DNA of 64,000 bases from Picochlorum sp. 'celeri' (Eukaryota; Chlorophyta; Trebouxiophyceae): positions 434,001 to 498,000 of the forward strand of contig JAACMV010000006.1 of the NCBI GenBank assembly GCA_010909725.1. The letters run 5' to 3'. The notes under the pieces are model-generated. The model ran no database searches. It was not told the DNA's origin and worked only from the letters and a program-made list of their open reading frames with translations. Numbering within the stretch: position 1 is the stretch's first letter; every line of letters begins with the position of its first letter. Both the position numbers and the translations under genes were made by a program. Positions 43,101-54,290 of the stretch are shown piece by piece.

Positions 43101-43636
43101 CAGTGGACTGGTCACACCATGCTCTATTCCTCCAACTCTCCGCAGCAAACATGACTTTTTGGTGGTCTCAGGTAGGGATTTTGCAGGATAAATCGAAGAT
43201 TGGCTGGTGTGGTGATTGCTTCCTTTTCAAACCTCCCGGTGTTGGACACCACAAGAGCAGGGCTCCGGGAGAATATGACAGTGCTCTTCTATCTTGCATT
43301 TGTATGTTTCAGGAACATTCTATTGGAATGTCTTCCATTACACTCTCTTACATTGGTCATCTATCTCAATATTATGAACATGTGATGCATCTGGTTTCTT
43401 CGAATGGATACTCCTCGCTGGAAATGTGTGCTCTTACAGTGCTCTGGATCAAGGTCGTTTATGACAGTTATACCTGCTAGAGTTGCTGCGACACTCTTCT
43501 CCTCCCTGTGTCAGTGGGTTAATCACAGGTGGAGTTGTATCTAGAGTTGATTTGAGTCGAAATTTTGCCCTTTTTGGTTGTTCTTATAGTTTTATCTTCA
43601 TTCCTTCTATTGCCAATGGTGTCTGGAGCGGGGCCC
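43101..43636. repeat. Diverged relatives of the 798-bp repeat
   Basis: CAGGTAGGGATTTTGCAGGA recurs at about 43166, then sequence diverges. About 43250-43330 is an inverted match to the right flank of Ty3 copy 1. One plus frame (43103-43480) is open for 125 codons with no recognised domain. Confidence 0.5.
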
Positions 43637-46618
43637 CCAATGGACGGATTCGATCGACTGGCCAGTCCATGGAGCGGGAACTCCCAGGCTGGTGCTGTAA
43701 CCCACACTAATTAATTAATTTGCCCTGGCATTGATGTATTTTGGCAACCTGCTAACAGACGCTGGGTGTTACAGAAACCCCTGGTATGGACTCTGACTAG
43801 GAACAGAACAGCTACACTCGAACAGTGAACAAGGAAGCGCTTGCCACTTCCTACATAGACCTTAGCATTAAAGAGAGACTAAAGTCAGATTTGCCCGAAG
43901 TATGATGGCCCAACTGCTCCTGTACGGTTTAGTGGTACCATGCGTAAAAATTTCACAACCTGGAGCAGTCGTCATATGGACGGTCGAGGAAATCTGTTTC
44001 ATTCACTAATGCTACACTGGCTCAAACAAAACACTACAGAGGAGTATGTCCAATGGACAATGTACAGGTTCAAGAGGTTTTGTATCCCTTGATAAATTTC
44101 TCAACATTTTATTTAGGGATTTCCTCCTGTGGGGCTTGGATGATTTGGAGGAAATTCGTCATATTTTTCGATTGTGTATTACTGTACTGATCCTAATTAT
44201 CTGCGAATCAAAAAGAAATTCAATCGCCGAAAACGCGCAGAAGTTGAGATTTTGTCCAAAGTCTCAGACCCAAGATTGAAGGAAGGGGTTACAGCTCTTG
44301 GATTGTTCCTACAGGTAGGGATTTTGCAGGATAAATCGAAGATTCCCGAAATTGACGTTTGTCGCCCATCCAGAGATACTATAGACCGGCTAAACCAATC
44401 ATTTTCACAAAAAATTGGGAGATTTCTCCATCGCCCAATGGACGGATTCGATCGACTGGCCAGTCCATGGAGCGGGAACTCCCAGGCTGGTGCTGTAACC
44501 CACACTAATTAATTAATTTGCCCTGGCATTGATGTATTTTGGCAACCTGCTAACAGACGCTGGGTGTTACAGAAACCCCTGGTATGGACTCTGACTAGGA
44601 ACAGAACAGCTACACTCGAACAGTGAACAAGGAAGCGCTTGCCACTTCCTACATAGACCTTAGCATTAAAGAGAGACTAAAGTCAGATTTGCCCGAAGTA
44701 TGATGGCCCAACTGCTCCTGTACGGTTTAGTGGTACCATGCGTAAAAATTTCACAACCTGGAGCAGTCGTCATATGGACGGTCGAGGAAATCTGTTTCAT
44801 TCACTAATGCTACACTGGCTCAAACAAAACACTACAGAGGAGTATGTCCAATGGACAATGTACAGGTTCAAGAGGTTTTGTATCCCTTGATAAATTTCTC
44901 AACATTTTATTTAGGGATTTCCTCCTGTGGGGCTTGGATGATTTGGAGGAAATTCGTCATATTTTTCGATTGTGTATTACTGTACTGATCCTAATTATCT
45001 GCGAATCAAAAAGAAATTCAATCGCCGAAAACGCGCAGAAGTTGAGATTTTGTCCAAAGTCTCAGACCCAAGATTGAAGGAAGGGGTTACAGCTCTTGGA
45101 TTGTTCCTACAGGTAGGGATTTTGCAGGATAAATCGAAGATTCCCGAAATTGACGTTTGTCGCCCATCCAGAGATACTATAGACCGGCTAAACCAATCAT
45201 TTTCACAAAAAATTGGGAGATTTCTCCATCGCCCAATGGACGGATTCGATCGACTGGCCAGTCCATGGAGCGGGAACTCCCAGGCTGGTGCTGTAACCCA
45301 CACTAATTAATTAATTTGCCCTGGCATTGATGTATTTTGGCAACCTGCTAACAGACGCTGGGTGTTACAGAAACCCCTGGTATGGACTCTGACTAGGAAC
45401 AGAACAGCTACACTCGAACAGTGAACAAGGAAGCGCTTGCCACTTCCTACATAGACCTTAGCATTAAAGAGAGACTAAAGTCAGATTTGCCCGAAGTATG
45501 ATGGCCCAACTGCTCCTGTACGGTTTAGTGGTACCATGCGTAAAAATTTCACAACCTGGAGCAGTCGTCATATGGACGGTCGAGGAAATCTGTTTCATTC
45601 ACTAATGCTACACTGGCTCAAACAAAACACTACAGAGGAGTATGTCCAATGGACAATGTACAGGTTCAAGAGGTTTTGTATCCCTTGATAAATTTCTCAA
45701 CATTTTATTTAGGGATTTCCTCCTGTGGGGCTTGGATGATTTGGAGGAAATTCGTCATATTTTTCGATTGTGTATTACTGTACTGATCCTAATTATCTGC
45801 GAATCAAAAAGAAATTCAATCGCCGAAAACGCGCAGAAGTTGAGATTTTGTCCAAAGTCTCAGACCCAAGATTGAAGGAAGGGGTTACAGCTCTTGGATT
45901 GTTCCTACAGGTAGGGATTTTGCAGGATAAATCGAAGATTCCCGAAATTGACGTTTGTCGCCCATCCAGAGATACTATAGACCGGCTAAACCAATCATTT
46001 TCACAAAAAATTGGGAGATTTCTCCATCGCCCAATGGACGGATTCGATCGACTGGCCAGTCCATGGAGCGGGAACTCCCAGGCTGGTGCTGTAACCCACA
46101 CTAATTAATTAATTTGCCCTGGCATTGATGTATTTTGGCAACCTGCTAACAGACGCTGGGTGTTACAGAAACCCCTGGTATGGACTCTGACTAGGAACAG
46201 AACAGCTACACTCGAACAGTGAACAAGGAAGCGCTTGCCACTTCCTACATAGACCTTAGCATTAAAGAGAGACTAAAGTCAGATTTGCCCGAAGTATGAT
46301 GGCCCAACTGCTCCTGTACGGTTTAGTGGTACCATGCGTAAAAATTTCACAACCTGGAGCAGTCGTCATATGGACGGTCGAGGAAATCTGTTTCATTCAC
46401 TAATGCTACACTGGCTCAAACAAAACACTACAGAGGAGTATGTCCAATGGACAATGTACAGGTTCAAGAGGTTTTGTATCCCTTGATAAATTTCTCAACA
46501 TTTTATTTAGGGATTTCCTCCTGTGGGGCTTGGATGATTTGGAGGAAATTCGTCAGTATTGAAATAATTATTTCTCAGACCCAAGATTGAAGGAAGGGTT
46601 ACAGCTCTTGGATTGTTC
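43637..46618. repeat. Satellite array, 798-bp period, three full units and one deleted unit
   Basis: CCCAATGGACGGATTCGATC recurs at 798-bp spacing (TGGACGG at 43641, 44439, 45237, 46035). The three full units appear identical. The fourth lacks about 105 bp, replaced by about 17 bp after CGTCA, and is cut by the LTR of Ty3 copy 2. Each unit contains the palindrome GACTGGCCAGTC and a 60-codon frame reading PKYDGPTAPVRFSGTM and TTEEYVQWTMYRFKRF, which may be a fragment of an unknown coding sequence. Confidence 0.9.
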
Positions 46619-46886
46619 TGTAACAGCACAGATGATGCCTCAAGGCACTCTCTTATTAAGGAATCAAGCTACCAAGAAGATTACACAACATAACCATGAA
46701 CCAGAATCTATACTCGAGGACTCATAAGATTAACTACCATTCTACTACATAAACCATCGTGTAACACATTATAATCAAGGCCTGTGTTACCAGGATACCA
46801 ACATAGTGCAGTCTCTACTACGGTGTGGACCGTCAGCCGACCGAACCCAAACATCAGTCTCAGGACGCTCAGTGCACGCTCTTACA
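46619..46886 (+). repeat. 5' LTR of Ty3 copy 2 (268 bp)
   Basis: TGTAACAGC...CTCTTACA, the same sequence as the other LTRs as far as I compared. Followed two bases later by TGGTTTCAGCTC. Confidence 0.93.
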
Positions 46887-47019
46887 AGTGGTTTCAGCTC
46901 TATTTCGTATAAATCCCGTGGATTTGGCGTGAGGAATCGAGATCTCACGGTATTGAAGTGACGCGGACTGGGACAGTGCGGTAGCTCCTCTTTGCATCAA
47001 GACCTCAGCAATAATTGAC

Positions 47020-48045
47020 ATGGCAACTACAAGAGCAGCGCGAAGACGCGCAGAAGAAGAAGGAAATGGTGAAGAATTCGCTGATTTTCACTCGGAAAAT
47101 GGTTCAGAGCCCTCAGTGCCAGTGGGTGGAATATCCTCACTGACCTCACAGCAGGCAGCATTGACCTTTAAATATAAGGAACTGGCAGCAACTTTGACTC
47201 GAGAATATCGTTGGGAAAAACAACCGGCACATACCTCTCAGGCAGAATGGCTATTGTCTGTGGAACATCTGTTGGCAGCACAAATATTCATACTTCCACA
47301 GGAAATGACAACTCAAACGGTTTATACGCAATTATTCCTTAATGCTGTTCCGCCACGGATTGGTATGCTACTCAGGACGGATTCAGGATCCTTTGTAACT
47401 TGGGAAGAAGCCAAGGAGATATTTCTCAGAGACCAAATGGGGGTTGGCTATGCCGCTATGTTGTACCAGCAGTATTCAGCAATGAAACAAGGTGCTAATG
47501 AAGGAATTGTAGCATTCTACCATCGGTTCGAACAAACATACGACCGCGTGGTTAGATATTGTGGCTCAGCTATCATTGGACAGAAGCATTTGGGAGTTTT
47601 CACACCAAAGCTGCATGCAAAAGTTTACCCGCATGTTGGGAAATTCTTCCAGAAGCGTAATTATGACTTCTCTGCGAGTACACCAGAACAGATGTACCAG
47701 GAATTAAGGCAGTATTTGCTATCAAGGATTGGGGAAGTGGACAGTCACATTTCCTTGGAAGGAAGGTCGCAAGGTCCGAACGAACAAGTCAACCTTATGA
47801 GGTACTCTAATCAAGGTAATCGTAATCAATATGGATATAACCAAGGAAATCGTAATGGATTTAAAGGAAAAGGAAAATGGAAAGGAAAGTCCCATTATCA
47901 GAATAAGAACAACAACAACAACAACAACAAGAAGCATGATGATAACGAAGAAGAATATCATCAGAAGAAGAAAGGTAACAATCACCGAATTAATAACATC
48001 GAGGATCAGGAAAACGAAGAAGGGACCTCTGCCATGAGCCAGTAG
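47020..48045 (+). CDS. Ty3/gypsy gag, copy 2
   Basis: 341 residues, identical in translation to copy 1 gag: capsid-like core, poly-Asn basic tail, no zinc knuckle. Overlaps the -1 pol frame at its end (pol frame open from 47997). Confidence 0.9.
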   Translation: MATTRAARRRAEEEGNGEEFADFHSENGSEPSVPVGGISSLTSQQAALTFKYKELAATLTREYRWEKQPAHTSQAEWLLSVEHLLAAQIFILPQEMTTQTVYTQLFLNAVPPRIGMLLRTDSGSFVTWEEAKEIFLRDQMGVGYAAMLYQQYSAMKQGANEGIVAFYHRFEQTYDRVVRYCGSAIIGQKHLGVFTPKLHAKVYPHVGKFFQKRNYDFSASTPEQMYQELRQYLLSRIGEVDSHISLEGRSQGPNEQVNLMRYSNQGNRNQYGYNQGNRNGFKGKGKWKGKSHYQNKNNNNNNNKKHDDNEEEYHQKKKGNNHRINNIEDQENEEGTSAMSQ

Positions 48046-48194
48046 GTGATGACACACCTCAGAGTCCCCAGAAACAAGCTGGTGAGGAGTTTGATTGGCA
48101 AGAAGTTATCAACGCGTTAGATCATGAGGCGGTACACAGGTTAATCGAAAACACATCTGCAAAGCAAGTAAAACAAGGTCATTTACCAATTGTT

Positions 48195-51100
48195 ATGGGC
48201 AAGATTAACGGAACAGATGTCCGAATCTTAGTGGATACAGGAGCAAGTCGCAGCTTTATATCAAAAGGACTGGTGGATTTGCTTGGATTGGTCGTCAAGG
48301 AAAGTCGACGTTCGTCAAAGATTATTAGTATTCATGGAGAAGAACCCGTTAATCAGGAAGCTACAGTGGAAATTATGTTACCTACAGTGCAGCAAAAGGC
48401 CAGGAAAAATGGAGGCACATCGCATGTGCGAGAGATGTTATCGTTGTTGGTTATTGAATTGCAAAGCTATGATGTTATCCTGGGTTATGATTGGTTATGC
48501 AAGCAAGGTGAAGAGAAAGTTGTGAGTCCCTCAGAAGTGAGTTATACTAAAATGAACAAGAAAGGTAAGCCAGAAGCCAGAGTTATACAGATTGGAGATC
48601 GAAATATCTCACACGACGGATTCCTGAACAACCTGATTACAATGGAACAGATCGAAACTGGATATGGGAATTGGCTGAATGAGAAAGAAGATGAAGTCTA
48701 TCTATGTGTTGTGCAAGAAGCAGCAACAGAAGAAACATTGGCGTCTACCAGATACGTCGCGAGAGAAATGGAAGACCTGAAGAGAAAATATCAGAGTCTC
48801 TTTATTAATGGCACACCTACGACTCTACCCAGATACAGGGGTAAATATGATGTCGAAATACGAACAGAAGAAGGATCAAAGATCCCGTGTGCAAGAATGA
48901 GGTTGCTGGCACCTAAAGAACAAGACCAGTTGGATCACGAAGTCAAGGAATTATTGAAGAGAGGTTTAATAGAACCTTCAAAGTCACCTTATGGAAGCCA
49001 AGTATTATTTGTGAAGAAGAAGGACGGATCATTACGCATGTGTGTGGATTATCGAGCATTAAACAAGATTACAGTGGAAGACAAATTTCCCTTGCCGAAC
49101 ATACAGGCATTATTGAAGAGGCTACGAGGAGCCAAATGCTTCTCGTCATTGGATCTAGCATCAGGTTATTGGCAATTCAGAATTAAGGACAAGGACGTAC
49201 ACAAGACAAGTTTCAGAACGCCAGATGGAAGTTATCAATGGAAGGTATTGCCGTTTGGTTTGACAAATGCACCATCTGCATTTCAACGGAATATGAACAG
49301 TATACTACGTAAGCATATTGACGCTGGATTTGTTGTCGTTTATTTGGACGATATATTAGTATTTTCGCGTACAAGGAAAGAGCATAAAGAGCAACTGGAT
49401 CGGATTTTCCAAACATTGAAGGAACATGAATTGTATTTGCAAGAGAAGAAGTGCTCATTCTTTCAGGATGAAGTGTTATTCTTAGGACAAATTGTTACAG
49501 CGGACGGTATCAGGGTAAACCCAAAGAAGATAGAAGCTGTACAGAACTTTCCAGTGCCTCATAATATCCCTACATTACGATCATTTCTTGGATTGGCGAA
49601 TTACTATCGTCGTTTCATCAGGGATTACTCCGCTCAAGTTTGTCACTTGTCAGAATTGCTTAAAGATGATGTACCATTTGTCTGGACGGACGAATGTGAT
49701 CGAGAATTTCAGAACATCAAGTTGAAGCTGACTTCAGCACCAACATTGAGGATTGCAGATCCGAATTTGCCGTATGTGGTGCACACAGATGCATCAGACG
49801 TTGCACTAGGAGCAGTGCTTATGCAAGATTTTGGAAAAGGCTTACAGCCTATTGAGTTCTTATCAAAGAAATTTGGAGACACACAGCGAAAGTATCAAGT
49901 GTTTGAAAAGGAAATTTTGGCATTGGTCGCAGCCCTACGAGAATGGCGACATTACTTACTTGGAGCGAAAGGTGGAGTAACTTTATATACAGATAACCGC
50001 GCAGTTACTCATTTGAGAACCTTGAAGACACCTGGTAGAAAAGAACTGGGTTGGTTGGAAATACTAGCTGAGTATGGGCAAGGCTTGGTTATTTCCTACA
50101 TTACTGGTAAACAGAACAGAGTCGCGGACGCTCTTTCTAGAATGGGGGAGAGAGTGAATACCTTACAAACTTTCGAAAATGGAAAGCTTATCGATGTGAC
50201 AATTATGCACATCACGGACAAACAAGAATTTGCTGAAGATATGGAACCAGATTGGTATAGAACAGAACTATGCCACAGTATTGGAGTGTCATTGGAAGAT
50301 CCAAACGCAGTCCCTTTCATATTGCAGAACGTGGCAAGTCAAGTCACGCCGACGTATGATGATCAAGCATGGACAAAATATTTGCGAGAATATGTATTGA
50401 CGAAAAATGGAGATTTTAGGAGCAGAGTTCTGGAGCAACATGATAAGATTGACCCTGATCAAGTCATCTTTGAACATGGATTACTCAGAATCGTGCAGCC
50501 TAATAAGCTTCCTCAGGTGATATTGGCAGTATCACAGAATACATCGCAGTTGAGGACCGAGTTAATTACAGAAATACATAACGCTTTTGGACATATTGGA
50601 AGAGACAGGCTATTGCAAGCCATGCAAACATTCTTTTACTGGACAAATATGAGACAGGACGTTGAGGATGTGGTACGACACTGTGAAGTATGCAGTAAAT
50701 CGAAGAATATTAATCAGAAGCCTTATGGCAAGGCTCAACCATTACCCACACCAAAGTACAGATGGGAAGAGATTACTATGGATTTGGTTTCAGGATTTCC
50801 TAAGAATGAGGAAACGAAGCATGACAGCATTCTGGTGTTTGTTGACAGATTATCAAAGATGGTCAGAACAGTACCTATACAGAAAGAGGGATTATCTACT
50901 AAAAGAATTGTAGAAGCATTTATCGATACGATATTCAAGTTACATGGAATGCCGAAAAGGATCATAACTGATCGAGCATCTACATTTACTGGAGAATTCT
51001 ATCATGCAATGATGGACGTGTTTGGGACAAAGTTGTCTCACACTACAGCTTTTCATCCACAATCAGATGGACAGACTGAGAGAGCAAACAGAAGTATCAT

Positions 51101-51842
51101 TGATATGCTGAGAGCATACTGTGCGAACAATATTCAGGATTGGGAGAAATACTTACCATTGGTGGAATTTGCATTGAACAGTGCAGTGAGTACCAGTACT
51201 CAGACGACACCATTCTTCTTGAATTATGGAAGACATCCAGTATACCCATTTGCAAACGCATCTCAATTAATGGTATCAGACAGAGAGGATGTTAATGAAA
51301 TATTATTGAGGATTCAATCAGCTATACAGATGGCACAAGCTCATTTGGAAGAAGCTCAGCGAAGACAAAAAGAAGTCATTGGAGCTCGAAGAAGAGAACA
51401 TGATATTCAAGTCGGAGATAAAGTTTATGTGAGTACAAAGAACTTTAGACAACGCTTGGGACCAGGGCAAGCAAAGCTGTTTTCCAGATACATTGGCCCT
51501 GTAGTTGTGACTGAATTGATTGGCCCTAACGCAGTAAGATTGAATTGGGAAAGTATTGAATCGAAAGACGAATATAAATACGTCAAGAAGATGCGTCCAG
51601 TTCTCAATGTGGAGTGGTTACAGAGATATGATCACCCAGTGAGAAAGAATACTACGTATCCAAAGATCAGAGAAATCACAGATATCGTTACTGATGAGAA
51701 TCAAAACCAGATCTACAAGGTGAAGTACCATGAATCTTCACCACAAGAAGAATCAGTTCCCGAAGTTGAATTAAAGCTCAGATATGGAGTTGACGAAGTA
51801 CACGAGTTACTCAAGCAATACTCGAGACGAGTATCCAACTAA
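48195..51842 (+). CDS. Ty3/gypsy pol polyprotein, copy 2
   Basis: 1215 residues from the first ATG, intact. Protease, RT, RNase H, HHCC/DDE integrase in the same order as copy 1. Two residue differences: KMNKKGK against KTNKKGK in the protease-RT linker, and SFFQDEV against SFLQDEV after the RT active site. Catalytic motifs are unchanged, so both copies could in principle be functional. Confidence 0.95.
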   Translation: MGKINGTDVRILVDTGASRSFISKGLVDLLGLVVKESRRSSKIISIHGEEPVNQEATVEIMLPTVQQKARKNGGTSHVREMLSLLVIELQSYDVILGYDWLCKQGEEKVVSPSEVSYTKMNKKGKPEARVIQIGDRNISHDGFLNNLITMEQIETGYGNWLNEKEDEVYLCVVQEAATEETLASTRYVAREMEDLKRKYQSLFINGTPTTLPRYRGKYDVEIRTEEGSKIPCARMRLLAPKEQDQLDHEVKELLKRGLIEPSKSPYGSQVLFVKKKDGSLRMCVDYRALNKITVEDKFPLPNIQALLKRLRGAKCFSSLDLASGYWQFRIKDKDVHKTSFRTPDGSYQWKVLPFGLTNAPSAFQRNMNSILRKHIDAGFVVVYLDDILVFSRTRKEHKEQLDRIFQTLKEHELYLQEKKCSFFQDEVLFLGQIVTADGIRVNPKKIEAVQNFPVPHNIPTLRSFLGLANYYRRFIRDYSAQVCHLSELLKDDVPFVWTDECDREFQNIKLKLTSAPTLRIADPNLPYVVHTDASDVALGAVLMQDFGKGLQPIEFLSKKFGDTQRKYQVFEKEILALVAALREWRHYLLGAKGGVTLYTDNRAVTHLRTLKTPGRKELGWLEILAEYGQGLVISYITGKQNRVADALSRMGERVNTLQTFENGKLIDVTIMHITDKQEFAEDMEPDWYRTELCHSIGVSLEDPNAVPFILQNVASQVTPTYDDQAWTKYLREYVLTKNGDFRSRVLEQHDKIDPDQVIFEHGLLRIVQPNKLPQVILAVSQNTSQLRTELITEIHNAFGHIGRDRLLQAMQTFFYWTNMRQDVEDVVRHCEVCSKSKNINQKPYGKAQPLPTPKYRWEEITMDLVSGFPKNEETKHDSILVFVDRLSKMVRTVPIQKEGLSTKRIVEAFIDTIFKLHGMPKRIITDRASTFTGEFYHAMMDVFGTKLSHTTAFHPQSDGQTERANRSIIDMLRAYCANNIQDWEKYLPLVEFALNSAVSTSTQTTPFFLNYGRHPVYPFANASQLMVSDREDVNEILLRIQSAIQMAQAHLEEAQRRQKEVIGARRREHDIQVGDKVYVSTKNFRQRLGPGQAKLFSRYIGPVVVTELIGPNAVRLNWESIESKDEYKYVKKMRPVLNVEWLQRYDHPVRKNTTYPKIREITDIVTDENQNQIYKVKYHESSPQEESVPEVELKLRYGVDEVHELLKQYSRRVSN

Positions 51843-51854
51843 ATGGGGGAGAAC

Positions 51855-52122
51855 TGTAACAGCACAGATGATGCCTCAAGGCACTCTCTTATTAAGGAAT
51901 CAAGCTACCAAGAAGATTACACAACATAACCATGAACCAGAATCTATACTCGAGGACTCATAAGATTAACTACCATTCTACTACATAAACCATCGTGTAA
52001 CACATTATAATCAAGGCCTGTGTTACCAGGATACCAACATAGTGCAGTCTCTACTACGGTGTGGACCGTCAGCCGACCGAACCCAAACATCAGTCTCAGG
52101 ACGCTCAGTGCACGCTCTTACA
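51855..52122 (+). repeat. 3' LTR of Ty3 copy 2 (268 bp)
   Basis: Full-length, same sequence as the 5' LTR as far as I compared, preceded by AAATGGGGGAGAA. Matching LTRs indicate a recent insertion. Confidence 0.93.
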
Positions 52123-53057
52123 GAATCCCGGCTGTAGCTGGGAGGCCCTCATTTGGGGGGCTCAAAATGGCCGATTTTGGAGGGTCCAAATCCGGGCCTG
52201 CGAGATCTATCTGGGAGGCCCGGATCGTATGTCCTATTGCGTTGTAAATTCTTTGTGATTGGTGACTTGCAGCCATTTCTATTTTTTTGGTCCATCTCGT
52301 CTGAAGTCCGTTCGGTCAATAGACGGGAACCAAGGAATCAAGTAAAAGCGGCCTAATATAGAAAAAATTTATGCACAACGCCGGGCCCGGGGTGGGCCAA
52401 CGGCGATGATCCAATTTTGTTACACCCGATGTATGAGGGACGGCCTTAGGGCCGAGGAAGGCCGGTCCTGGCCAAAAAATTTCACACTGATTGTCCATAC
52501 TAATTCGGGATAATATTTAATTCTTAATTACGACACTTGCCTCGGAGCTCGCCCCCGGCAGCTCGCTCGATACTTTTACTTTTGCTCTTACACGATGGAA
52601 GAATAAGAATGCTATTGATTAGACAGTGATAGCCACTGACTACTATCCACCCGATGCACCTCTACTGGTGGATCGGGCGGTTCAGTGACTACAACCGTCA
52701 ACCGTCTGGTGACAGACGGAGAGTCTCCTTATCAGCGCGTCATCATGGACCTGCACCACAAACAATGGTTAAAAACTTACCTTGGTGTTTGTTTCTCGGA
52801 CGCGGAAGGGAAGACTCGGTACCTGCAGAGACACTGTAGACTATCTAAGAAAAGCGGTTACAGGGTAGCCAAAGCAAAAGAGAGTTGCTCACCTGCGTAC
52901 TTGGGGTTATGTTGGGATTGATACTTACATTTTATCATTAAAATTAATCCTAACTTTTGTTGTGGGAAAAAAATCGTCTGTTTTGGAAATGGTCCATCTG
53001 GCCAACTACCTTGTGCATTTGAGCACCTTGAGCATGGGGGACAGTGTTGAGCAGTTG
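52123..53057. other. Spacer with a LINE 3'-tail fragment; otherwise nothing recognised
   Basis: 52123-52240 is GC-rich with direct repeats of CTGGGAGGCCC. 52247-52345 is a repeat shared with 63165-63258 (listed separately). The remainder shows no gene I can support. Confidence 0.45.
52247..52345 (+). repeat. LINE family C 3'-tail fragment
   Basis: ATTCTTTGTGATTGGTGACT through GACGGGAAC and CAAGGAATCA matches 63165-63258 with only a few differences. At 63 kb the same sequence directly ends a LINE ORF2 frame (ILCDW stop), so this is the 3' UTR of that family. Confidence 0.8.
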
Positions 53058-54290
53058 TCAGTTGTCATGGGGACGCACGTCTTCGAGTGGCCTCCTCTTG
53101 GTTTTATACTCTTTAGCGTATTCATTGCCCATGGCCTGGGTTCGGCGTTGTTTGATCCCACGCTTTGCACCTGGACGCCGATTCTCTAGCTCCCGAATTC
53201 TCTTTCTCAATTCATCATTTGTCTTCTTCAGAGTCTCCACCTCATCTCTGTACACCTCGACTTCTGCAAACAATTTATCCTTCTCGTTTACCAGCTTCGC
53301 GATACTGCCCATGACATCCTTGTGCATTGCCTTGCTCCAGTCTCCCTTGATTTTCCAGTCAGGGTCAGCATCCCTGTCAACCATGCTGTGGAGATCATCC
53401 ATCACTTTTGAGTTTAGAAGATTTCCGTAAACAGGCTTTGTATGTTGAAAGACAAACGAATACTTGTCTGGGCTGTACCAGTTCTCAAACCCTATCTCAA
53501 TGACACGAGATTTTATTCTCTCAAGATCTTCTGGTGTGCTCTTGGTTCGTTTGTGCCCAGACTCTCGCTCCATGTCTTCTAAATACTTACGTATGATTGA
53601 TAGAAGTTTTCTACCCCGTTCGGTGTACCACCCCTCCCCATAACCGTGACCGTCCTTGGTATGCACACGCTGATTGTAGTTGCCCCTGTGGTTGGTTGTC
53701 AAGTACTTCATGAGCGATTCCTCATCCTCTGTCTGGGACACTTTAGCTATCTCGGCACATTCAAGTCGCACTTTATCTTGGCAGATGTAATATAAGAGCT
53801 GACATTCGATTGGCAAATCACTTGGAGTCCTCATGTACTTCCTGCAGTTTTGCCAATTACCTTCTTCATCAGGAGATCTTGCCCAATATTTGATGCAAGC
53901 GTTGCATGCCTGTTTCCTTATAGATTTCTCTTCAACCCATCCTAAACTCTTGGGCCCTTCTGGTGACACAATGTCCAGGATGTCGGCAACCTCGGAGGAA
54001 TTCTGCTCAAACTCTGGCACAAGATCCCACCACAGTTCCACATCACTGGGGGCATTGCCCATCTCTGTGACGGGCAGAATCCCAGGATTGTCAATTATCC
54101 CGAAATCTATCTCGTTCTGTATCTCATGGTCCCTTCGAAACGCATCAATCCGCTCCTGGTAGTATTCTGTGCTTCGGCCCGTTTCAACCAACAGGACAGG
54201 ACCCGTCCCACTCTTTGGCTTGATCTGTATCTGACCGCTGGTCATATTATTGCATGTATGATATGAAATTATTTTACATGATTGTGACAA
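53058..54290 (-). CDS. Hypothetical 410-residue protein with C-terminal coiled coil and basic tail
   Basis: Intact frame; the start may instead be the second Met (54245, MTSGQIQIKPK). The middle region carries scattered cysteines (ACNACIKYW, NCRKYM, CQLLYYICQDKVRLEC), then KDGHGYGEGWYTERGRKLLS and FENWYSPDKYSFVFQ. Residues about 335-375 form a coiled coil (LVNEKDKLFAEVEVYRDEVE), followed by a basic tail (RPGAKRGIKQRR, KTKRRPLED) that looks like a nuclear signal. It could be a DNA-binding or structural protein of a mobile or viral element, given its neighbours. No family recognised. It stands out as an intact frame among decayed elements. Confidence 0.65.
   Translation of the reverse strand: MSQSCKIISYHTCNNMTSGQIQIKPKSGTGPVLLVETGRSTEYYQERIDAFRRDHEIQNEIDFGIIDNPGILPVTEMGNAPSDVELWWDLVPEFEQNSSEVADILDIVSPEGPKSLGWVEEKSIRKQACNACIKYWARSPDEEGNWQNCRKYMRTPSDLPIECQLLYYICQDKVRLECAEIAKVSQTEDEESLMKYLTTNHRGNYNQRVHTKDGHGYGEGWYTERGRKLLSIIRKYLEDMERESGHKRTKSTPEDLERIKSRVIEIGFENWYSPDKYSFVFQHTKPVYGNLLNSKVMDDLHSMVDRDADPDWKIKGDWSKAMHKDVMGSIAKLVNEKDKLFAEVEVYRDEVETLKKTNDELRKRIRELENRRPGAKRGIKQRRTQAMGNEYAKEYKTKRRPLEDVRPHDN

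Larger units (their letters stand above)
46619..52122 (+). mobile_element. Ty3/gypsy LTR retrotransposon, copy 2 (complete)
   Basis: 5504 bp with both LTRs. Same organisation as copy 1 at a constant 23260-bp offset. Differences seen in the internal region: T for C at 48552 (Met for Thr), a change at 49462 (Phe for Leu) and a silent G-to-A at 50918. Inserted in the fourth unit of the 798-bp array. The 5' flank (TTGTTC) does not match the 3' flank (GAATCC), so no target duplication is seen. Confidence 0.95.

Noticed and set aside
43682..44570. Possible LTR of another retroelement in the 798-bp unit (CTGTAACCCACA ... GGGTGTTACAG)
   Set aside because: The inverted match is short and imperfect, with no primer-binding site, polypurine tract or coding region; the tandem satellite explanation is simpler.
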